The notes beneath the pieces are model-generated. The model ran no database searches, was not told the DNA's origin, and saw only the letters and a list, made by a program, of their open reading frames with translations. From positions 434,001-498,000 of the forward strand of contig NZ_OY782493.1 in NCBI RefSeq assembly GCF_963677715.1: a stretch of 64,000 nt of DNA, read 5' to 3'. Each line of letters begins with the position of its first letter. Position 1 is the stretch's first letter. Origin of the DNA: an uncultured Bacteroides sp. Its GTDB lineage: Bacteria > Bacteroidota > Bacteroidia > Bacteroidales > Bacteroidaceae. This document shows positions 1 to 9,005 of this stretch, piece after piece. Both the position numbers and the translations under genes were made by a program.

Positions 1-1
1 A

Positions 2-187
2 GCTACTGCGGGGAATACTTTTGTTTTTGAAGATTCCTTTCATGGATTACAGGCGGGCATGTCTTCCGGTGCTACGGTTATTGGCTTGGCCACCACTAAT
101 ACCCGTGAAGCAATAGCGGCTAAAGCACATTTTATAATTGATGATTTTACCGGAATGAATTTTCACAAATTAATGAGCCTTCTTTAG
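2..187 (+). CDS. HAD-family hydrolase, C-terminal end (partial)
   Basis: The window opens inside this gene; reading frame 2 runs to a TAG at 185-187 and gives about 61 residues. The visible part holds the fourth HAD motif, FEDSFHGLQAGMSSG, in which acidic residues bind magnesium, followed by a strand (ATVIGLATT) and an end segment with HFIIDDFTGM. This pattern is typical of the beta-phosphoglucomutase/phosphatase branch of HAD hydrolases, small cytosolic enzymes acting on phosphosugars. The substrate cannot be told from the C-terminus. The upstream part, including the nucleophile Asp motif and cap domain, lies outside the window. Confidence 0.75.
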   Translation, partial: ATAGNTFVFEDSFHGLQAGMSSGATVIGLATTNTREAIAAKAHFIIDDFTGMNFHKLMSLL

Positions 188-343
188 AGTGCACTTTTAT
201 GCCTTATTAAAATTCTCTCTTGTATTTGGGGAGTGGATTGATTATTTATACTTTGTTGTATTAAAAATATTATATTGTTTTTTTGAACTGTGAACAACGA
301 TGGTTAGCAAGTGTTTTCATACTATAATTCAAATAATATAATT

Positions 344-1621
344 ATGAAAATTCTAGTTCCGGACTCAGATAAAAAAAGAATTATTATTGTTGGTGGTGGT
401 TTCGGTGGCCTGGCTTTAGCCGATAAATTGTGTAACGGAATCTTTCAGGTAGTTCTGATTGACAGACACAATTACCATCAGTTTCAGCCTTTATTATATC
501 AAGTGGCATCGGCCGGATTAGAGCCTAGTGCCATCTCTTTTCCTTTTAGAAAGAACTTCAGAAAGAAGAAGGAGTTTTACTTTAGAATGACTGAAGTAAC
601 GAAAATAAATTCTGATAAACACAGCATTGAAACGCCTATCGGTAGCTTGGATTACGATTATTTGGTGATTGCAGCCGGTACGACGACTAATTTTTTCGGC
701 AATGAAGTGATAAAGAAGGTTGCACTACCAATGAAAAGTGTAGAAGAGGCTATCAATTTGCGTAATACTTTACTGATAAACCTTGAAAAGGCGCTCGATA
801 GTCATGATTCTCAGAAGAGACGGTCACTGCTAAATATTGTGATCGTAGGAGGAGGAGCAACAGGGGTTGAAATTGCCGGTGCGCTGTCAGAAATGAAGAG
901 ATATATTTTGCCTGAGGACTATCCTGATTTGAAAGATGAAGAGATGAATATCTACCTCATTGAGGGTTCCGATCGTTTATTGGCGGTAATGTCTGAAGAA
1001 GCATCTGCTCATGCACTTCGTTTTTTGACCGATATGGGAATAACAGTGATCTTGAATAAGCATGCGATTGATTATCGGGACGGTAATGTGATACTAAGCG
1101 ATGGTGAGTCTTTACTGACCAACACATTGATTTGGGTAAGTGGTGTTATTGCCGAACGTTTTGATAATATTTCTCCTGAATTAATGGGGCATGGAGGCCG
1201 ACTTCTTGTCAATGAATTCAATCAGTTGCAGGGATATCGGGATATATTTGCTATCGGAGATATTTGTTTGCAAACCGAAGCAACGTATCCCAAAGGGCAT
1301 CCTCAGGTGGCTCCGGTAGCTATTCAGCAGGGTGAATTATTGGCTGAAAACTTAAAGAGGATGGAACAGGGAGAGTTATTGAAACCTTTTATGTATAAAG
1401 ATAAAGGGACTTTGGCTACTGTGGGACGGAATAAGGCCGTTGCCGATATAAAAAAGATAAGGTTGCAGGGCTTTCTGGCATGGGCAGTGTGGCTGCTTGT
1501 GCATCTGCGTTCTATTTTGGGCGTGAAGAATAAATTGATGGTTCTCTTTAATTGGATTTGGAATTATGTGATGTATGATCAGTCTGTCAGGTTCATTTTT
1601 CGATCTAATCCTAAGCACTAA
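344..1621 (+). CDS. ndh: NAD(P)/FAD-dependent oxidoreductase, type II NADH:quinone dehydrogenase
   Basis: A 425-residue flavoprotein that probably oxidises NADH and passes electrons to menaquinone at the inner face of the cytoplasmic membrane without pumping protons. Two dinucleotide-binding glycine motifs are visible: VGGGFGGLALA near the N-terminus (FAD) and VGGGATGVEIAGAL near residue 170 (NADH). The FAD-binding IFAIGDICL motif lies near residue 300. The last 50 residues are hydrophobic and aromatic (LAWAVWLLVHLRSILG, FNWIWNYVMYD), as expected for the membrane anchor of this family. The frame is open from an ATG at 311, but I prefer the ATG at 344 because MKILVPDSDKKRIIIVGGGFGG matches the usual start and the extra 11 residues are asparagine-rich. 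It appears monocistronic. Confidence 0.9.
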   Translation: MKILVPDSDKKRIIIVGGGFGGLALADKLCNGIFQVVLIDRHNYHQFQPLLYQVASAGLEPSAISFPFRKNFRKKKEFYFRMTEVTKINSDKHSIETPIGSLDYDYLVIAAGTTTNFFGNEVIKKVALPMKSVEEAINLRNTLLINLEKALDSHDSQKRRSLLNIVIVGGGATGVEIAGALSEMKRYILPEDYPDLKDEEMNIYLIEGSDRLLAVMSEEASAHALRFLTDMGITVILNKHAIDYRDGNVILSDGESLLTNTLIWVSGVIAERFDNISPELMGHGGRLLVNEFNQLQGYRDIFAIGDICLQTEATYPKGHPQVAPVAIQQGELLAENLKRMEQGELLKPFMYKDKGTLATVGRNKAVADIKKIRLQGFLAWAVWLLVHLRSILGVKNKLMVLFNWIWNYVMYDQSVRFIFRSNPKH

Positions 1622-1643
1622 TAGTACTATTTTTCGGGATTTA

Positions 1644-1675
1644 TTTCTTCATTCCGTATGAATGCTATAACTTTG
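1644..1675 (+). promoter_or_regulatory. Bacteroidales-type promoter for panB
   Basis: A perfect -7 box TAACTTTG lies at 1668-1675, with TTTC at 1644-1647 as the -33 element and a 20-bp spacer. Transcription would begin near 1681, giving a leader of about 26 nt before the panB ATG. The box matches the TAnnTTTG consensus known for the Bacteroides primary sigma factor; the start site is inferred. Confidence 0.6.
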
Positions 1676-1706
1676 CACGAAATTTGGAACATTAACATTA
1701 TAAGTT

Positions 1707-2525
1707 ATGGCTGGTTATATATCGGATGATACTAGAAAAGTGACGACTCATCGCCTGATTGAAATGAAGCAGAGAGGCGAAAAAATATCTATGCTTACCT
1801 CGTACGACTATACCACTGCTAAGATAGTAGATGGTGCAGGCATTGACGTGATTCTGGTGGGCGACTCCGCATCCAACGTGATGGCGGGCAACGTGACTAC
1901 TCTTCCTATTACGCTTGATCAAATGATTTATCATGGTAAATCAGTGGTGCGTGCTGTGAATCGTGCCATGGTGGTGGTAGATATGCCGTTTGGTTCTTAT
2001 CAGGGGAATTCGAAGGAAGGATTGGCTTCTGCCATTAGAATAATGAAAGAAAGCCATGCTGATGCTTTGAAGCTGGAAGGTGGAGAAGAGATCATTGAAA
2101 CAGTAAAACGCATTCTTTGTGCAGGTATCCCTCTTATGGGACATTTGGGCTTGATGCCACAATCTATTAATAAATACGGAACTTATACCGTTCGGGCCAA
2201 GGATGAAGAGGAAGCGGAAAAACTTGTTCGCGATGCTCATCTACTCGAAGAAGCCGGATGTTTTGCATTGGTGCTCGAGAAAATACCGGCTGCATTGACT
2301 GAACGTGTAGCCAGCGAACTGACCATTCCTGTGATAGGGATTGGTGCCGGAAAAGCAGACGGTCAGGTATTGGTTATCCAGGATATGCTGGGTATGAGCC
2401 AGGGATTCAGTCCTCGTTTTTTGCGTCGTTATGCCGACTTGCATACGATTATGACAGATGCCATTTATCAATATGTAACGGACGTAAAGAACAGCGACTT
2501 CCCCAATGAAAAAGAGCAGTACTAA
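1707..2525 (+). CDS. panB: 3-methyl-2-oxobutanoate hydroxymethyltransferase (ketopantoate synthesis)
   Basis: A 272-residue TIM-barrel enzyme that transfers a hydroxymethyl group from 5,10-methylenetetrahydrofolate to alpha-ketoisovalerate, the first step of pantothenate and CoA synthesis. The family start [33 protein letters not shown] is present around residues 29-60 in the expected order, with the aspartates that bind magnesium, followed by the KLEGG motif and PVIGIGAG near residue 210. The length is normal for PanB. The 3' end overlaps the next gene by 20 bp in another frame, so the two are probably co-transcribed and translationally coupled. No panC or panD gene is nearby. Confidence 0.97.
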   Translation: MAGYISDDTRKVTTHRLIEMKQRGEKISMLTSYDYTTAKIVDGAGIDVILVGDSASNVMAGNVTTLPITLDQMIYHGKSVVRAVNRAMVVVDMPFGSYQGNSKEGLASAIRIMKESHADALKLEGGEEIIETVKRILCAGIPLMGHLGLMPQSINKYGTYTVRAKDEEEAEKLVRDAHLLEEAGCFALVLEKIPAALTERVASELTIPVIGIGAGKADGQVLVIQDMLGMSQGFSPRFLRRYADLHTIMTDAIYQYVTDVKNSDFPNEKEQY

Positions 2526-3690
2526 CAAATTATTATCACCCAACTATTCGCATATTTGTTTCGGCAATTTTTTGTTGTTTGTTTCGCGATATATGCTGCT
2601 TCCGGTTCTTCCTAGTGTTATGGCAAACAGATTAGGTGTATCACTTGCTTTTACAGGAAGCATGTTCATCTTTCTAACGGCTGCTATGTTTATGGTTGGG
2701 CCTTTCTATAGTTATCTGGTTGATGCCTATAAACGGAAGCATGTGTGCGTACTCTCTATTTTAATGATGCTTCTGGCGACGGTTGGTTTTACGTTGGTTA
2801 CCACCACCCGCGAGTTCTTGTTACTTTGTTTGATACATGGTGCGGCTTTCGGTATGGCAACAACTTCCGGTATTACTTTAGCGATAGATTTAATTAATCC
2901 TCATTGTCGAAGTGCAAGCAATGTTGTCTTTGGCTGGACTTCTCGTTTAGGTATGATGACAGGGGTGGCTCTTGGTGTGGCTTTGTTTATGCTTAAGGGC
3001 TTTAATACGGTAATATATATATCCGTTGCTTCCGGAGGTCTGGGCATTTTATTTATTTATATGCTCTATGTTCCTTTTCGTGCACCCATAGGGACTAAAT
3101 TTTGCACTACGGACCGTTTTCTATTGGCTCGCGGATGGGTGCCACTTCTTAATATGTTATTTATCGCTTTTGTTCCCGGTATACTTATACCTCTAATTCC
3201 TTATACTTTTCGTTGTGTGGAAATTGCAGGTATTATATTTCCGTTTTTTGCGGTGATGGGAGCAGGTTTCTTTTGTTCTGTTTTATTTGTTAAACTATTC
3301 TTCGAAAAAGAGAATATTTTAGGGCAGATAGTGAGTGGGTTGGTTGCAATGATAGTAGCTATATCTTTGCTTATTTTCCCCATTCCAGGCTTGGGCATGA
3401 TTCCGGCGGCTGCTTTGTTGGGAATAGGATTGGGATTAGTTACTCCTGAATTTCTGCTGATGTTTGTGAAATTGTCTCAACATTGCCAGCGTGGCACGGC
3501 AAACACAACTCATTTGCTTGCCTGGGAAGCCGGTGTTTCTTTAGGAGTGGTGGCGGCTTGTTACCTTACGGCTCATGTGGGCGCTTCTCCTGTTGTGCCC
3601 TATCGAATGGGCTTGGCATCAGCATTGATAGCATTGGCCTTTTTTGTTTTCATTACGTATCCGTATTTTAAGAAAAAGAAAATCAGATAA
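2506..3690 (+). CDS. MFS transporter, substrate unknown
   Basis: A 394-residue integral membrane protein with about twelve hydrophobic segments and a short basic C-terminus (FKKKKIR). The loop between helices 2 and 3 carries a remnant of the MFS motif [16 protein letters not shown], with D and R-K positions conserved, which supports the major facilitator fold. The ATG lies 20 bp inside the end of panB, so expression is probably coupled to it. Transport of pantothenate or a precursor is possible from position alone, but nothing in the protein shows a substrate. A drug or sugar exporter is equally possible. A strong hairpin just after the stop, inside the convergent GH95 gene, probably ends the transcript. 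Confidence 0.8.
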   Translation: MKKSSTNKLLSPNYSHICFGNFLLFVSRYMLLPVLPSVMANRLGVSLAFTGSMFIFLTAAMFMVGPFYSYLVDAYKRKHVCVLSILMMLLATVGFTLVTTTREFLLLCLIHGAAFGMATTSGITLAIDLINPHCRSASNVVFGWTSRLGMMTGVALGVALFMLKGFNTVIYISVASGGLGILFIYMLYVPFRAPIGTKFCTTDRFLLARGWVPLLNMLFIAFVPGILIPLIPYTFRCVEIAGIIFPFFAVMGAGFFCSVLFVKLFFEKENILGQIVSGLVAMIVAISLLIFPIPGLGMIPAAALLGIGLGLVTPEFLLMFVKLSQHCQRGTANTTHLLAWEAGVSLGVVAACYLTAHVGASPVVPYRMGLASALIALAFFVFITYPYFKKKKIR

Positions 3691-3694
3691 GTAT

Positions 3695-6157
3695 TTATTT
3701 GAATATTAAATAAACCTCTTCACCTTTTCTTAATTTCAGATTAAGAAAAGGTGTTTGCTTTTTATTTGATCGAGTCTGTTTATTGTTCATGATTTCGATA
3801 GATGAGATACCTTTTGGCTTTTTTATTTTGAAACAGTTTGTTACTGTTGCTTTTATTGTTGCAGATGTTGGCTTTCCGCTTTTCCAATTAAGACTAACTG
3901 TAGCCCCACCACGTACTCTGAATCCGGTGAAAGATCCCTCTGCCCACGTATCGGGTAGTGCAGGTAAGAAATCGATAAAACCGTCATGGCTTTGGAGTAA
4001 CATTTCTCCGATGCCTGATGTTCCTCCCCAATTGCCATCCATTTGAAAAGGAGGGTGCGAACAAAATAGATTTGGAAAGGTGCCTCCACCTACTTTGTCC
4101 GGTGTTTCGGGAGCATAAGCCGGAGTTAACAGACTTTTAAAAAGCTTATAAGCTCGGTTACCATCACCTAAACGTGCCCAAAAATTTATTTTCCATGCAC
4201 GACTCCAACCTGTTCCTTCGTCTCCGCGACGGTTGAGGGTTATGCGGCAAGCTTCTGCCAGTTCGGGTGTCTTTGTAAGTGTGATTTGATTGCCCGGATG
4301 CAGTCCGTATAGATGGGAGACATGCCGATGGTGTATGTCTGTCTCTTTATAATCTTCGAGCCATTCCATCAGATAACCCTCTTTACTTATCTGTAGCGGT
4401 GGGAGTTGTTTACGTGCTTTGCGTAATTGAGTTTTGTAATCACTATCAACATTGAGTATACTTGCTGCCTGAATAACGTTTGTATATAGTTCATTTATTA
4501 ATTCATTGTCCATTGTAGATCCCATGCATACGCTTATGGGGGTATCATCGCCTTTCATGTAAAAGGAATTTTCGGGCGATGAGGTAGGAGCGGTTACCAG
4601 CCATCCGTGAGTGGGTTCCTTTACCATAGTGGACAGAAAGAATTCTGAAGCACCTTTCATTACGGGATAAATTTCTTTTAAGTAGGCTTTGTCCGGATTA
4701 TACAGATAATGTTCCCACAAGTGTGCGCACAGCCATGCGCCTCCCGTATTTGTAGCTCCCCATGAAGGATGTTCGCCGGGAGCTGTGAAATGCCAGACAT
4801 TGGTCATCATATGTGCTACCCAACCTTTGGCCTTATTGCCATAAAAAGCTTTGGCCGTGGCTTCTCCACTTTTCACTAATCCTTTGGTAAGTTCTATTAA
4901 AGGTAAATGAAGTTCTGATAAATTGCCTTGTTCAACGGGCCAGTGATTCATCTGTACATTGATATTCAGGTGATAATCTCCATTCCATGGCGTGCTGCAT
5001 CCGTTTGCCCATAATCCTTGTAAATTTGGAGGGAGCGAACCGGGACGGGTGCTACTAATAAGCAAATAGCGGCCATAATTATAATAAAGAGCAGCAAGCG
5101 CAGGATCATTTTCCTTTTGGAAACGACGGATACGTTCATCGGTCGGTAATAGCCAAGGTCCTGTGGAATCATTGATATTATCTTCTTTGCCGATAAAGAG
5201 TGAAGTGCGTTTAAATAATTGCTGATAATCGGTAATGTACTCTTTCTCTAATTCACTGTAAGGGCAGGAAACTATCTGTTTGAGTAGAGAATCGGCTTGT
5301 TTACGATATGCTTTATTTTCAAAACTGGTTGCTGCCGACACGTATAGGGTTGCTTCATCTGCATTCTTTATTTGTATTCCTTTATTTGTAACGTTGACAC
5401 ATCTTTTTGGAGCTTTAACCAACATTCTTACAGTAAAGCACACTCCTTGCAGTCCTTCCTTGCCACTATCAAGATTTCCTTCCATTATTAAGGTATCGCC
5501 CGAAGCCCTGACAATTGCTCTCTCGGGGCGGCTCAACTGAGCAAAAAAGGAGATTTGCTTTTCGTTTGAGTGAGGTGGAGTTGTAAAGTGAATAACCATG
5601 ACATCGTGTGTGCGAGAAACAAAGTAGGTACGGGTGTAGGTCGTGCCCTTAGTGAAACGTGTGGTTGATATTCCTTTTCCCAGATTAAGTAGACGCTTAT
5701 ATGCTTTACAGGGCACATCAGGGATGCTGTATTGATAGTTTATATCCAGATTCCCGAGAACCTGATAGGCTCCATAAGTACCTCCTTTTTCAGGCTTTAC
5801 GGGCACAAAATGTTTATACATCATCTCTTGCGCTTCTTTGTTTTTTCCTTGAAACAGTAATTGCCTGATAGCGGGCAGGTATGAAGATGCCTCCGGATTA
5901 TTGTAATTTGCTTCTGAGCCGCTCCACATAGTAATGTCATTCAGAACAATGTGCTCTTTTTCAATGCCGCCGTCGGGCATCATTCCCAGTCTGCCATTGC
6001 CCAATGGCAAAGCTTCTTCCCACTGAGTAGCCGGTTTGTTAAACCACAATACATTGTTTATTTCAGGGATATGTTTTGTGTCATGTTGGGCATGTATCAT
6101 GCCTATAGCACACAGGCTAAAGAATAAAAAAGTAAGATAAGCGTGTTGTTTTTTCAT
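3695..6157 (-). CDS. Glycoside hydrolase family 95, probable secreted alpha-L-fucosidase
   Basis: An 820-residue protein with an N-terminal signal peptide (basic MKKQHAY, hydrophobic core, AQ cleavage region near residue 23). The N-terminal part has the GH95 start LWFNKPATQWEEALPLGNGRLGMM, then NDITMWSG. The central (alpha/alpha)6 barrel includes GLWANG and LNINVQMNHWPVE, and the region FQMDGNWGGTSGIGEMLLQSH is a signature of the family near residue 720. GH95 enzymes invert the anomeric centre and mainly remove alpha-1,2-fucose from host glycans or alpha-L-galactose from plant polymers; these cannot be separated here. The length is typical. The gene lies 27 bp after the kinase gene on the same strand, so it may be read from the relA transcript. 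No SusC/D pair is adjacent, so this is a lone enzyme and not part of a polysaccharide utilisation locus. Confidence 0.93.
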   Translation of the reverse strand: MKKQHAYLTFLFFSLCAIGMIHAQHDTKHIPEINNVLWFNKPATQWEEALPLGNGRLGMMPDGGIEKEHIVLNDITMWSGSEANYNNPEASSYLPAIRQLLFQGKNKEAQEMMYKHFVPVKPEKGGTYGAYQVLGNLDINYQYSIPDVPCKAYKRLLNLGKGISTTRFTKGTTYTRTYFVSRTHDVMVIHFTTPPHSNEKQISFFAQLSRPERAIVRASGDTLIMEGNLDSGKEGLQGVCFTVRMLVKAPKRCVNVTNKGIQIKNADEATLYVSAATSFENKAYRKQADSLLKQIVSCPYSELEKEYITDYQQLFKRTSLFIGKEDNINDSTGPWLLPTDERIRRFQKENDPALAALYYNYGRYLLISSTRPGSLPPNLQGLWANGCSTPWNGDYHLNINVQMNHWPVEQGNLSELHLPLIELTKGLVKSGEATAKAFYGNKAKGWVAHMMTNVWHFTAPGEHPSWGATNTGGAWLCAHLWEHYLYNPDKAYLKEIYPVMKGASEFFLSTMVKEPTHGWLVTAPTSSPENSFYMKGDDTPISVCMGSTMDNELINELYTNVIQAASILNVDSDYKTQLRKARKQLPPLQISKEGYLMEWLEDYKETDIHHRHVSHLYGLHPGNQITLTKTPELAEACRITLNRRGDEGTGWSRAWKINFWARLGDGNRAYKLFKSLLTPAYAPETPDKVGGGTFPNLFCSHPPFQMDGNWGGTSGIGEMLLQSHDGFIDFLPALPDTWAEGSFTGFRVRGGATVSLNWKSGKPTSATIKATVTNCFKIKKPKGISSIEIMNNKQTRSNKKQTPFLNLKLRKGEEVYLIFK
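3721..3753 (+). terminator. Hairpin terminator for the panB-MFS unit, inside the 3' end of the GH95 gene
   Basis: A perfect 13-bp stem (CACCTTTTCTTAA at 3721-3733 and its complement at 3741-3753) closes a 7-nt loop and is followed by TTTGCTTTTTATTT. It lies 30 bp after the MFS stop codon but within the last codons of the oppositely oriented GH95 gene, so the same bases serve as coding sequence on the minus strand. Confidence 0.6.
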
Positions 6158-6184
6158 AGTATCTATTCATGCTTTACGGTGTGG

Positions 6185-6589
6185 TCATGGTTCAATAAAA
6201 TAGGGTATAAAGATGATTAATCCGATAATGGCTGCAACAATGGCGCATATTAGTACGGCGCCGGCTGCTATATCTTTTACATTGCCTGCAATGGGGCTTT
6301 GTTGGGGCGAAACGAGATCCGTTAACCGCTCGATAGCAGTATTGAAAGCCTCGGCGGCAAGAACTAGGCCGAAGCAGAATATAACAGCTATCCATTCGTT
6401 TTTGGCGATATGAAAACAGAATCCGGCAGCTGTGACTACCACGATTGCTAAGCAATGAACCCAGGCGTTATGCTCTGCTCGTAAAAAACCAACGATTCCT
6501 GTCCCTGCATAGGAGAAGCTTTTTAGGATCTTTCTGAATGCATTGGGTTTTACTTCTAAATCTTCGGCTTTTCTATCTTTCGTTTTCAT
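6185..6589 (-). CDS. dgkA: Diacylglycerol/undecaprenol kinase family membrane protein
   Basis: A 134-residue protein with three transmembrane segments after a charged N-terminus. The sequence FRKILKSFSYAGTGIVGFLRAEHNAWVH at residues 17-44 and AEAFNTAIERLTDLVSP near residue 85 contain the conserved Glu, Asn and Glu residues of the small membrane kinase family. Members phosphorylate diacylglycerol or, in many bacteria, undecaprenol, recycling lipid carriers at the inner membrane; the two cannot be told apart from sequence alone. The frame extends to a TTG at 6610 that overlaps the relA stop codon, but the ATG at 6589 is a better start and leaves 17 bp after relA. It is probably co-transcribed with relA upstream and GH95 downstream. 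Confidence 0.88.
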   Translation of the reverse strand: MKTKDRKAEDLEVKPNAFRKILKSFSYAGTGIVGFLRAEHNAWVHCLAIVVVTAAGFCFHIAKNEWIAVIFCFGLVLAAEAFNTAIERLTDLVSPQQSPIAGNVKDIAAGAVLICAIVAAIIGLIIFIPYFIEP

Positions 6590-6606
6590 GGTCTTTTTTT
6601 TACTCG

Positions 6607-8817
6607 TCAACTTCTGTTTACCTGTTTCACTCCTTTGACTGTTCTTAGTTTTTTGATGAGGGTTTCTAATCGGCCTGTGTCTCCTACCATGATGGTAAGA
6701 GTACCCGAAAAAAGCCCATCAATTGAGTCTATACCTATAGAGCGTAGAGTAATGCCGTTTTCTTTGGAAATAATAGATGTAATATTGGTTACGATGCCAA
6801 TATCATCGTGCCCCACTACGCGGAGAGTTATGGGATATTGTGTACCTTGAGACTTGCCGGCCCAGCGTGCTTTAACTATACGATAGCCGAAACGCTCCAT
6901 CATTTGGGGGGCATTCGGACAGTCATGGCGGTGTATTTTTATTCCACCCGATACAGTGACAAAGCCAAATACTTCGTCTCCGTAAATGGGGTTACAGCAT
7001 TTAGCCAGTTTGAAGTCGATTCCTTTCAGGTTTTGGTCAATAACGAGAATATCCTCTTTTCCGGTTGTTTCGTCTATTTGATTTTGCAGATTGTATCCTT
7101 CCGCACTACGATAGGTCAGATCATCGTGCGTGTCATTGTCTCTTTTTTGTTGCTCAACATATTTATCAAGAATATCATTTACTTCCAGCCCGCCTTCTGC
7201 TATTTTTTGATAGAACTCTGTAACGGTTTTGAATCCCATTCGCTTGATAAGACGCATCATTATTGACTCGTCATATTCCATTTTGCGATTTTTGAACTTG
7301 CGTTCTAATGTTTCTTTAGCAAAATCGTGCTGACGGGATGCCATATCCTTGAGTGCCTGGCGGATTTTGGTACGGGCTTTTGATGTGGTGACAATATTTA
7401 GCCAATCTTGCTTTGGCGTTTGTGTGTTCGATGTCATAATCTCTACCTGGTCTCCACTATTCAACTTTTGCTTGAGCTGTGCATTCTTGCCGTTAACCTT
7501 TGCTCCAATGCATTTGCTTCCCAGTTTGCTGTGAATGTGAAAAGCAAAATCGAGTACGGTTGCTCCTTTAGCCAGTTTAAATAAATCGCCCTTCGGAGTA
7601 AACACAAACACTTCGTCTTCGTAAAGATCCATTTTAAACTGATCCATTACTTTCATTGAGTCGGTCTCGGCATTTTCGAGCGCCTCGCGAACAGAGGTTA
7701 GCCATTCATCGAGCCCGCTTTCTCCTTTAACACCTTTGTACCTCCAGTGGGCCGCTAATCCCCGTTCGGCAATCTCGTCCATACGTCGGGTGCGAATCTG
7801 TACTTCCACCCATTTGCCTTCGGGGCCCATGACAGTGATGTGCAAAGATTCGTAGCCATTACTTTTGGGTATAGAGAGCCAATCGCGAAGACGCTTTGGG
7901 TTGGGCTGATACATATCTGTAATAATGGAGTATACCTGCCAACACTCTTGTTTCTCTTTTTCCGCTGGAGAATCAAGTATGATGCGTATGGCAAAAAGAT
8001 CGTAGATGCCTTCGAATGGTGTCTTCTGCTTTTGTATTTTGTTCCAGATGGAATGAATAGACTTGGTTCTTCCTTTAATGTCAAATGTTAGTCCGGCTTC
8101 TTTTATTTTTTTAGTTATCGGTTCAATAAAAGATTCAATATATTTATCCCGCGAAGTTTTAGTTTCGTTGAGTTTGTCTTTTATAAAATAATAAGTGTCT
8201 CTTTGGGTGTATTTAAGAGAAAGGTCTTCTAGTTCCGATTTTATTTTATAAAGTCCCAGTTTATGTGCTAACGGAGCGTATAAGTAGGCCGCTTCATTGG
8301 CTATCTTCACTCGATCTTCTTCAGTCCCTGCGTCTTTTATCAGTCGCATGATGTTTATCCTGTCGGCAATCATAATCAGTATTACCCGCATATCTTCTGC
8401 AAATGAGAGCAGAAGATTGCGAAAGTTTTCTGACTCTATGGCCGGGCTTTTAGCATAGAGTTCGTTTGTCTTTACTAGGCCTTTGATGATGCTTGCCACA
8501 TCATCTCCAAATTCATTTTTAATGATTTCGATGGTGATTGCATGGCTCTTAACAATATCATGTAGCATGATACCTATTAGGCAAGATCCTTTCATTCCTA
8601 TTTCCTCGGACACAATGACGGCCGTTTGCATGTCTCTGATAACGGGATTCATGCCAAAACTATTACGCAACAAATATTTCTCTTTAGCCGCTTGTATCAA
8701 ATAATTTTTTAGTTTTCCTGTTTCTTTTTTGCCAATGCTTTCTCCGGCCGATTGTATGAGTCTCTTATATAAAACAAGCAATTCTTTTTTTTCTGTTTTT
8801 GTGAAAAATGCATCCAT
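6607..8817 (-). CDS. relA: RelA/SpoT-family (p)ppGpp synthetase with a decayed hydrolase domain
   Basis: A 736-residue stringent-response protein with the full RSH layout: HD domain (about 45-200), synthetase (about 230-390), TGS (about 395-460), a helical and zinc-finger region with ACT domain at the end. The synthetase motifs are intact: YDLFAIRIIL, RLRDWLSIPKSNGYESLH and EVQIRT. The hydrolase site is not: H86-D87 remain, but the following residues are K90-S91 where hydrolases have Glu-Asp, and the later motif reads ADRINIMR (151-158) where hydrolases have ADRLHNMR. I therefore read it as a synthetase-only, RelA-type enzyme; a separate hydrolase should exist elsewhere. The TGS and ACT parts suggest ribosome and amino-acid sensing. 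It heads a probable relA-dgkA-GH95 transcript. Confidence 0.9.
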   Translation of the reverse strand: MDAFFTKTEKKELLVLYKRLIQSAGESIGKKETGKLKNYLIQAAKEKYLLRNSFGMNPVIRDMQTAVIVSEEIGMKGSCLIGIMLHDIVKSHAITIEIIKNEFGDDVASIIKGLVKTNELYAKSPAIESENFRNLLLSFAEDMRVILIMIADRINIMRLIKDAGTEEDRVKIANEAAYLYAPLAHKLGLYKIKSELEDLSLKYTQRDTYYFIKDKLNETKTSRDKYIESFIEPITKKIKEAGLTFDIKGRTKSIHSIWNKIQKQKTPFEGIYDLFAIRIILDSPAEKEKQECWQVYSIITDMYQPNPKRLRDWLSIPKSNGYESLHITVMGPEGKWVEVQIRTRRMDEIAERGLAAHWRYKGVKGESGLDEWLTSVREALENAETDSMKVMDQFKMDLYEDEVFVFTPKGDLFKLAKGATVLDFAFHIHSKLGSKCIGAKVNGKNAQLKQKLNSGDQVEIMTSNTQTPKQDWLNIVTTSKARTKIRQALKDMASRQHDFAKETLERKFKNRKMEYDESIMMRLIKRMGFKTVTEFYQKIAEGGLEVNDILDKYVEQQKRDNDTHDDLTYRSAEGYNLQNQIDETTGKEDILVIDQNLKGIDFKLAKCCNPIYGDEVFGFVTVSGGIKIHRHDCPNAPQMMERFGYRIVKARWAGKSQGTQYPITLRVVGHDDIGIVTNITSIISKENGITLRSIGIDSIDGLFSGTLTIMVGDTGRLETLIKKLRTVKGVKQVNRS

Positions 8818-8971
8818 AATTTGCCGTAGTATTAATTTTCCAAGCTGATTCGATTGATTTTCACTGCATTACGTCGCAGTTGCATCCTGATGCCAGTATA
8901 ATGGTGTATTGATTTCGTTGTAAAAATAGCTTTTTTTGTTTAGTATGCCGCACAAAGTAAATAACATTTTG

Positions 8972-8979
8972 TATTTTTG
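8972..8979 (+). promoter_or_regulatory. Candidate -7 box for the DUF4301-msrA-purT operon
   Basis: TATTTTTG fits TAnnTTTG and lies 26 bp before the ATG at 9006. No clear TTTG -33 box is seen at the right distance, so the call rests on one element. The rest of the 188-bp divergent region towards relA holds no recognised site. Confidence 0.4.
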
Positions 8980-9005
8980 GGCATCAATTAATAAAATAAT
9001 AGACG

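Noticed and set aside
3695-6157. GH95 as part of a polysaccharide utilisation locus
   Set aside because: No SusC/SusD pair, hybrid two-component regulator or further glycosidase is adjacent.
6808-7266. 152-codon open frame on the plus strand inside relA
   Set aside because: It is antisense to conserved TGS/ACT coding sequence, has no recognisable domain and no start context; it is a shadow of the real gene.
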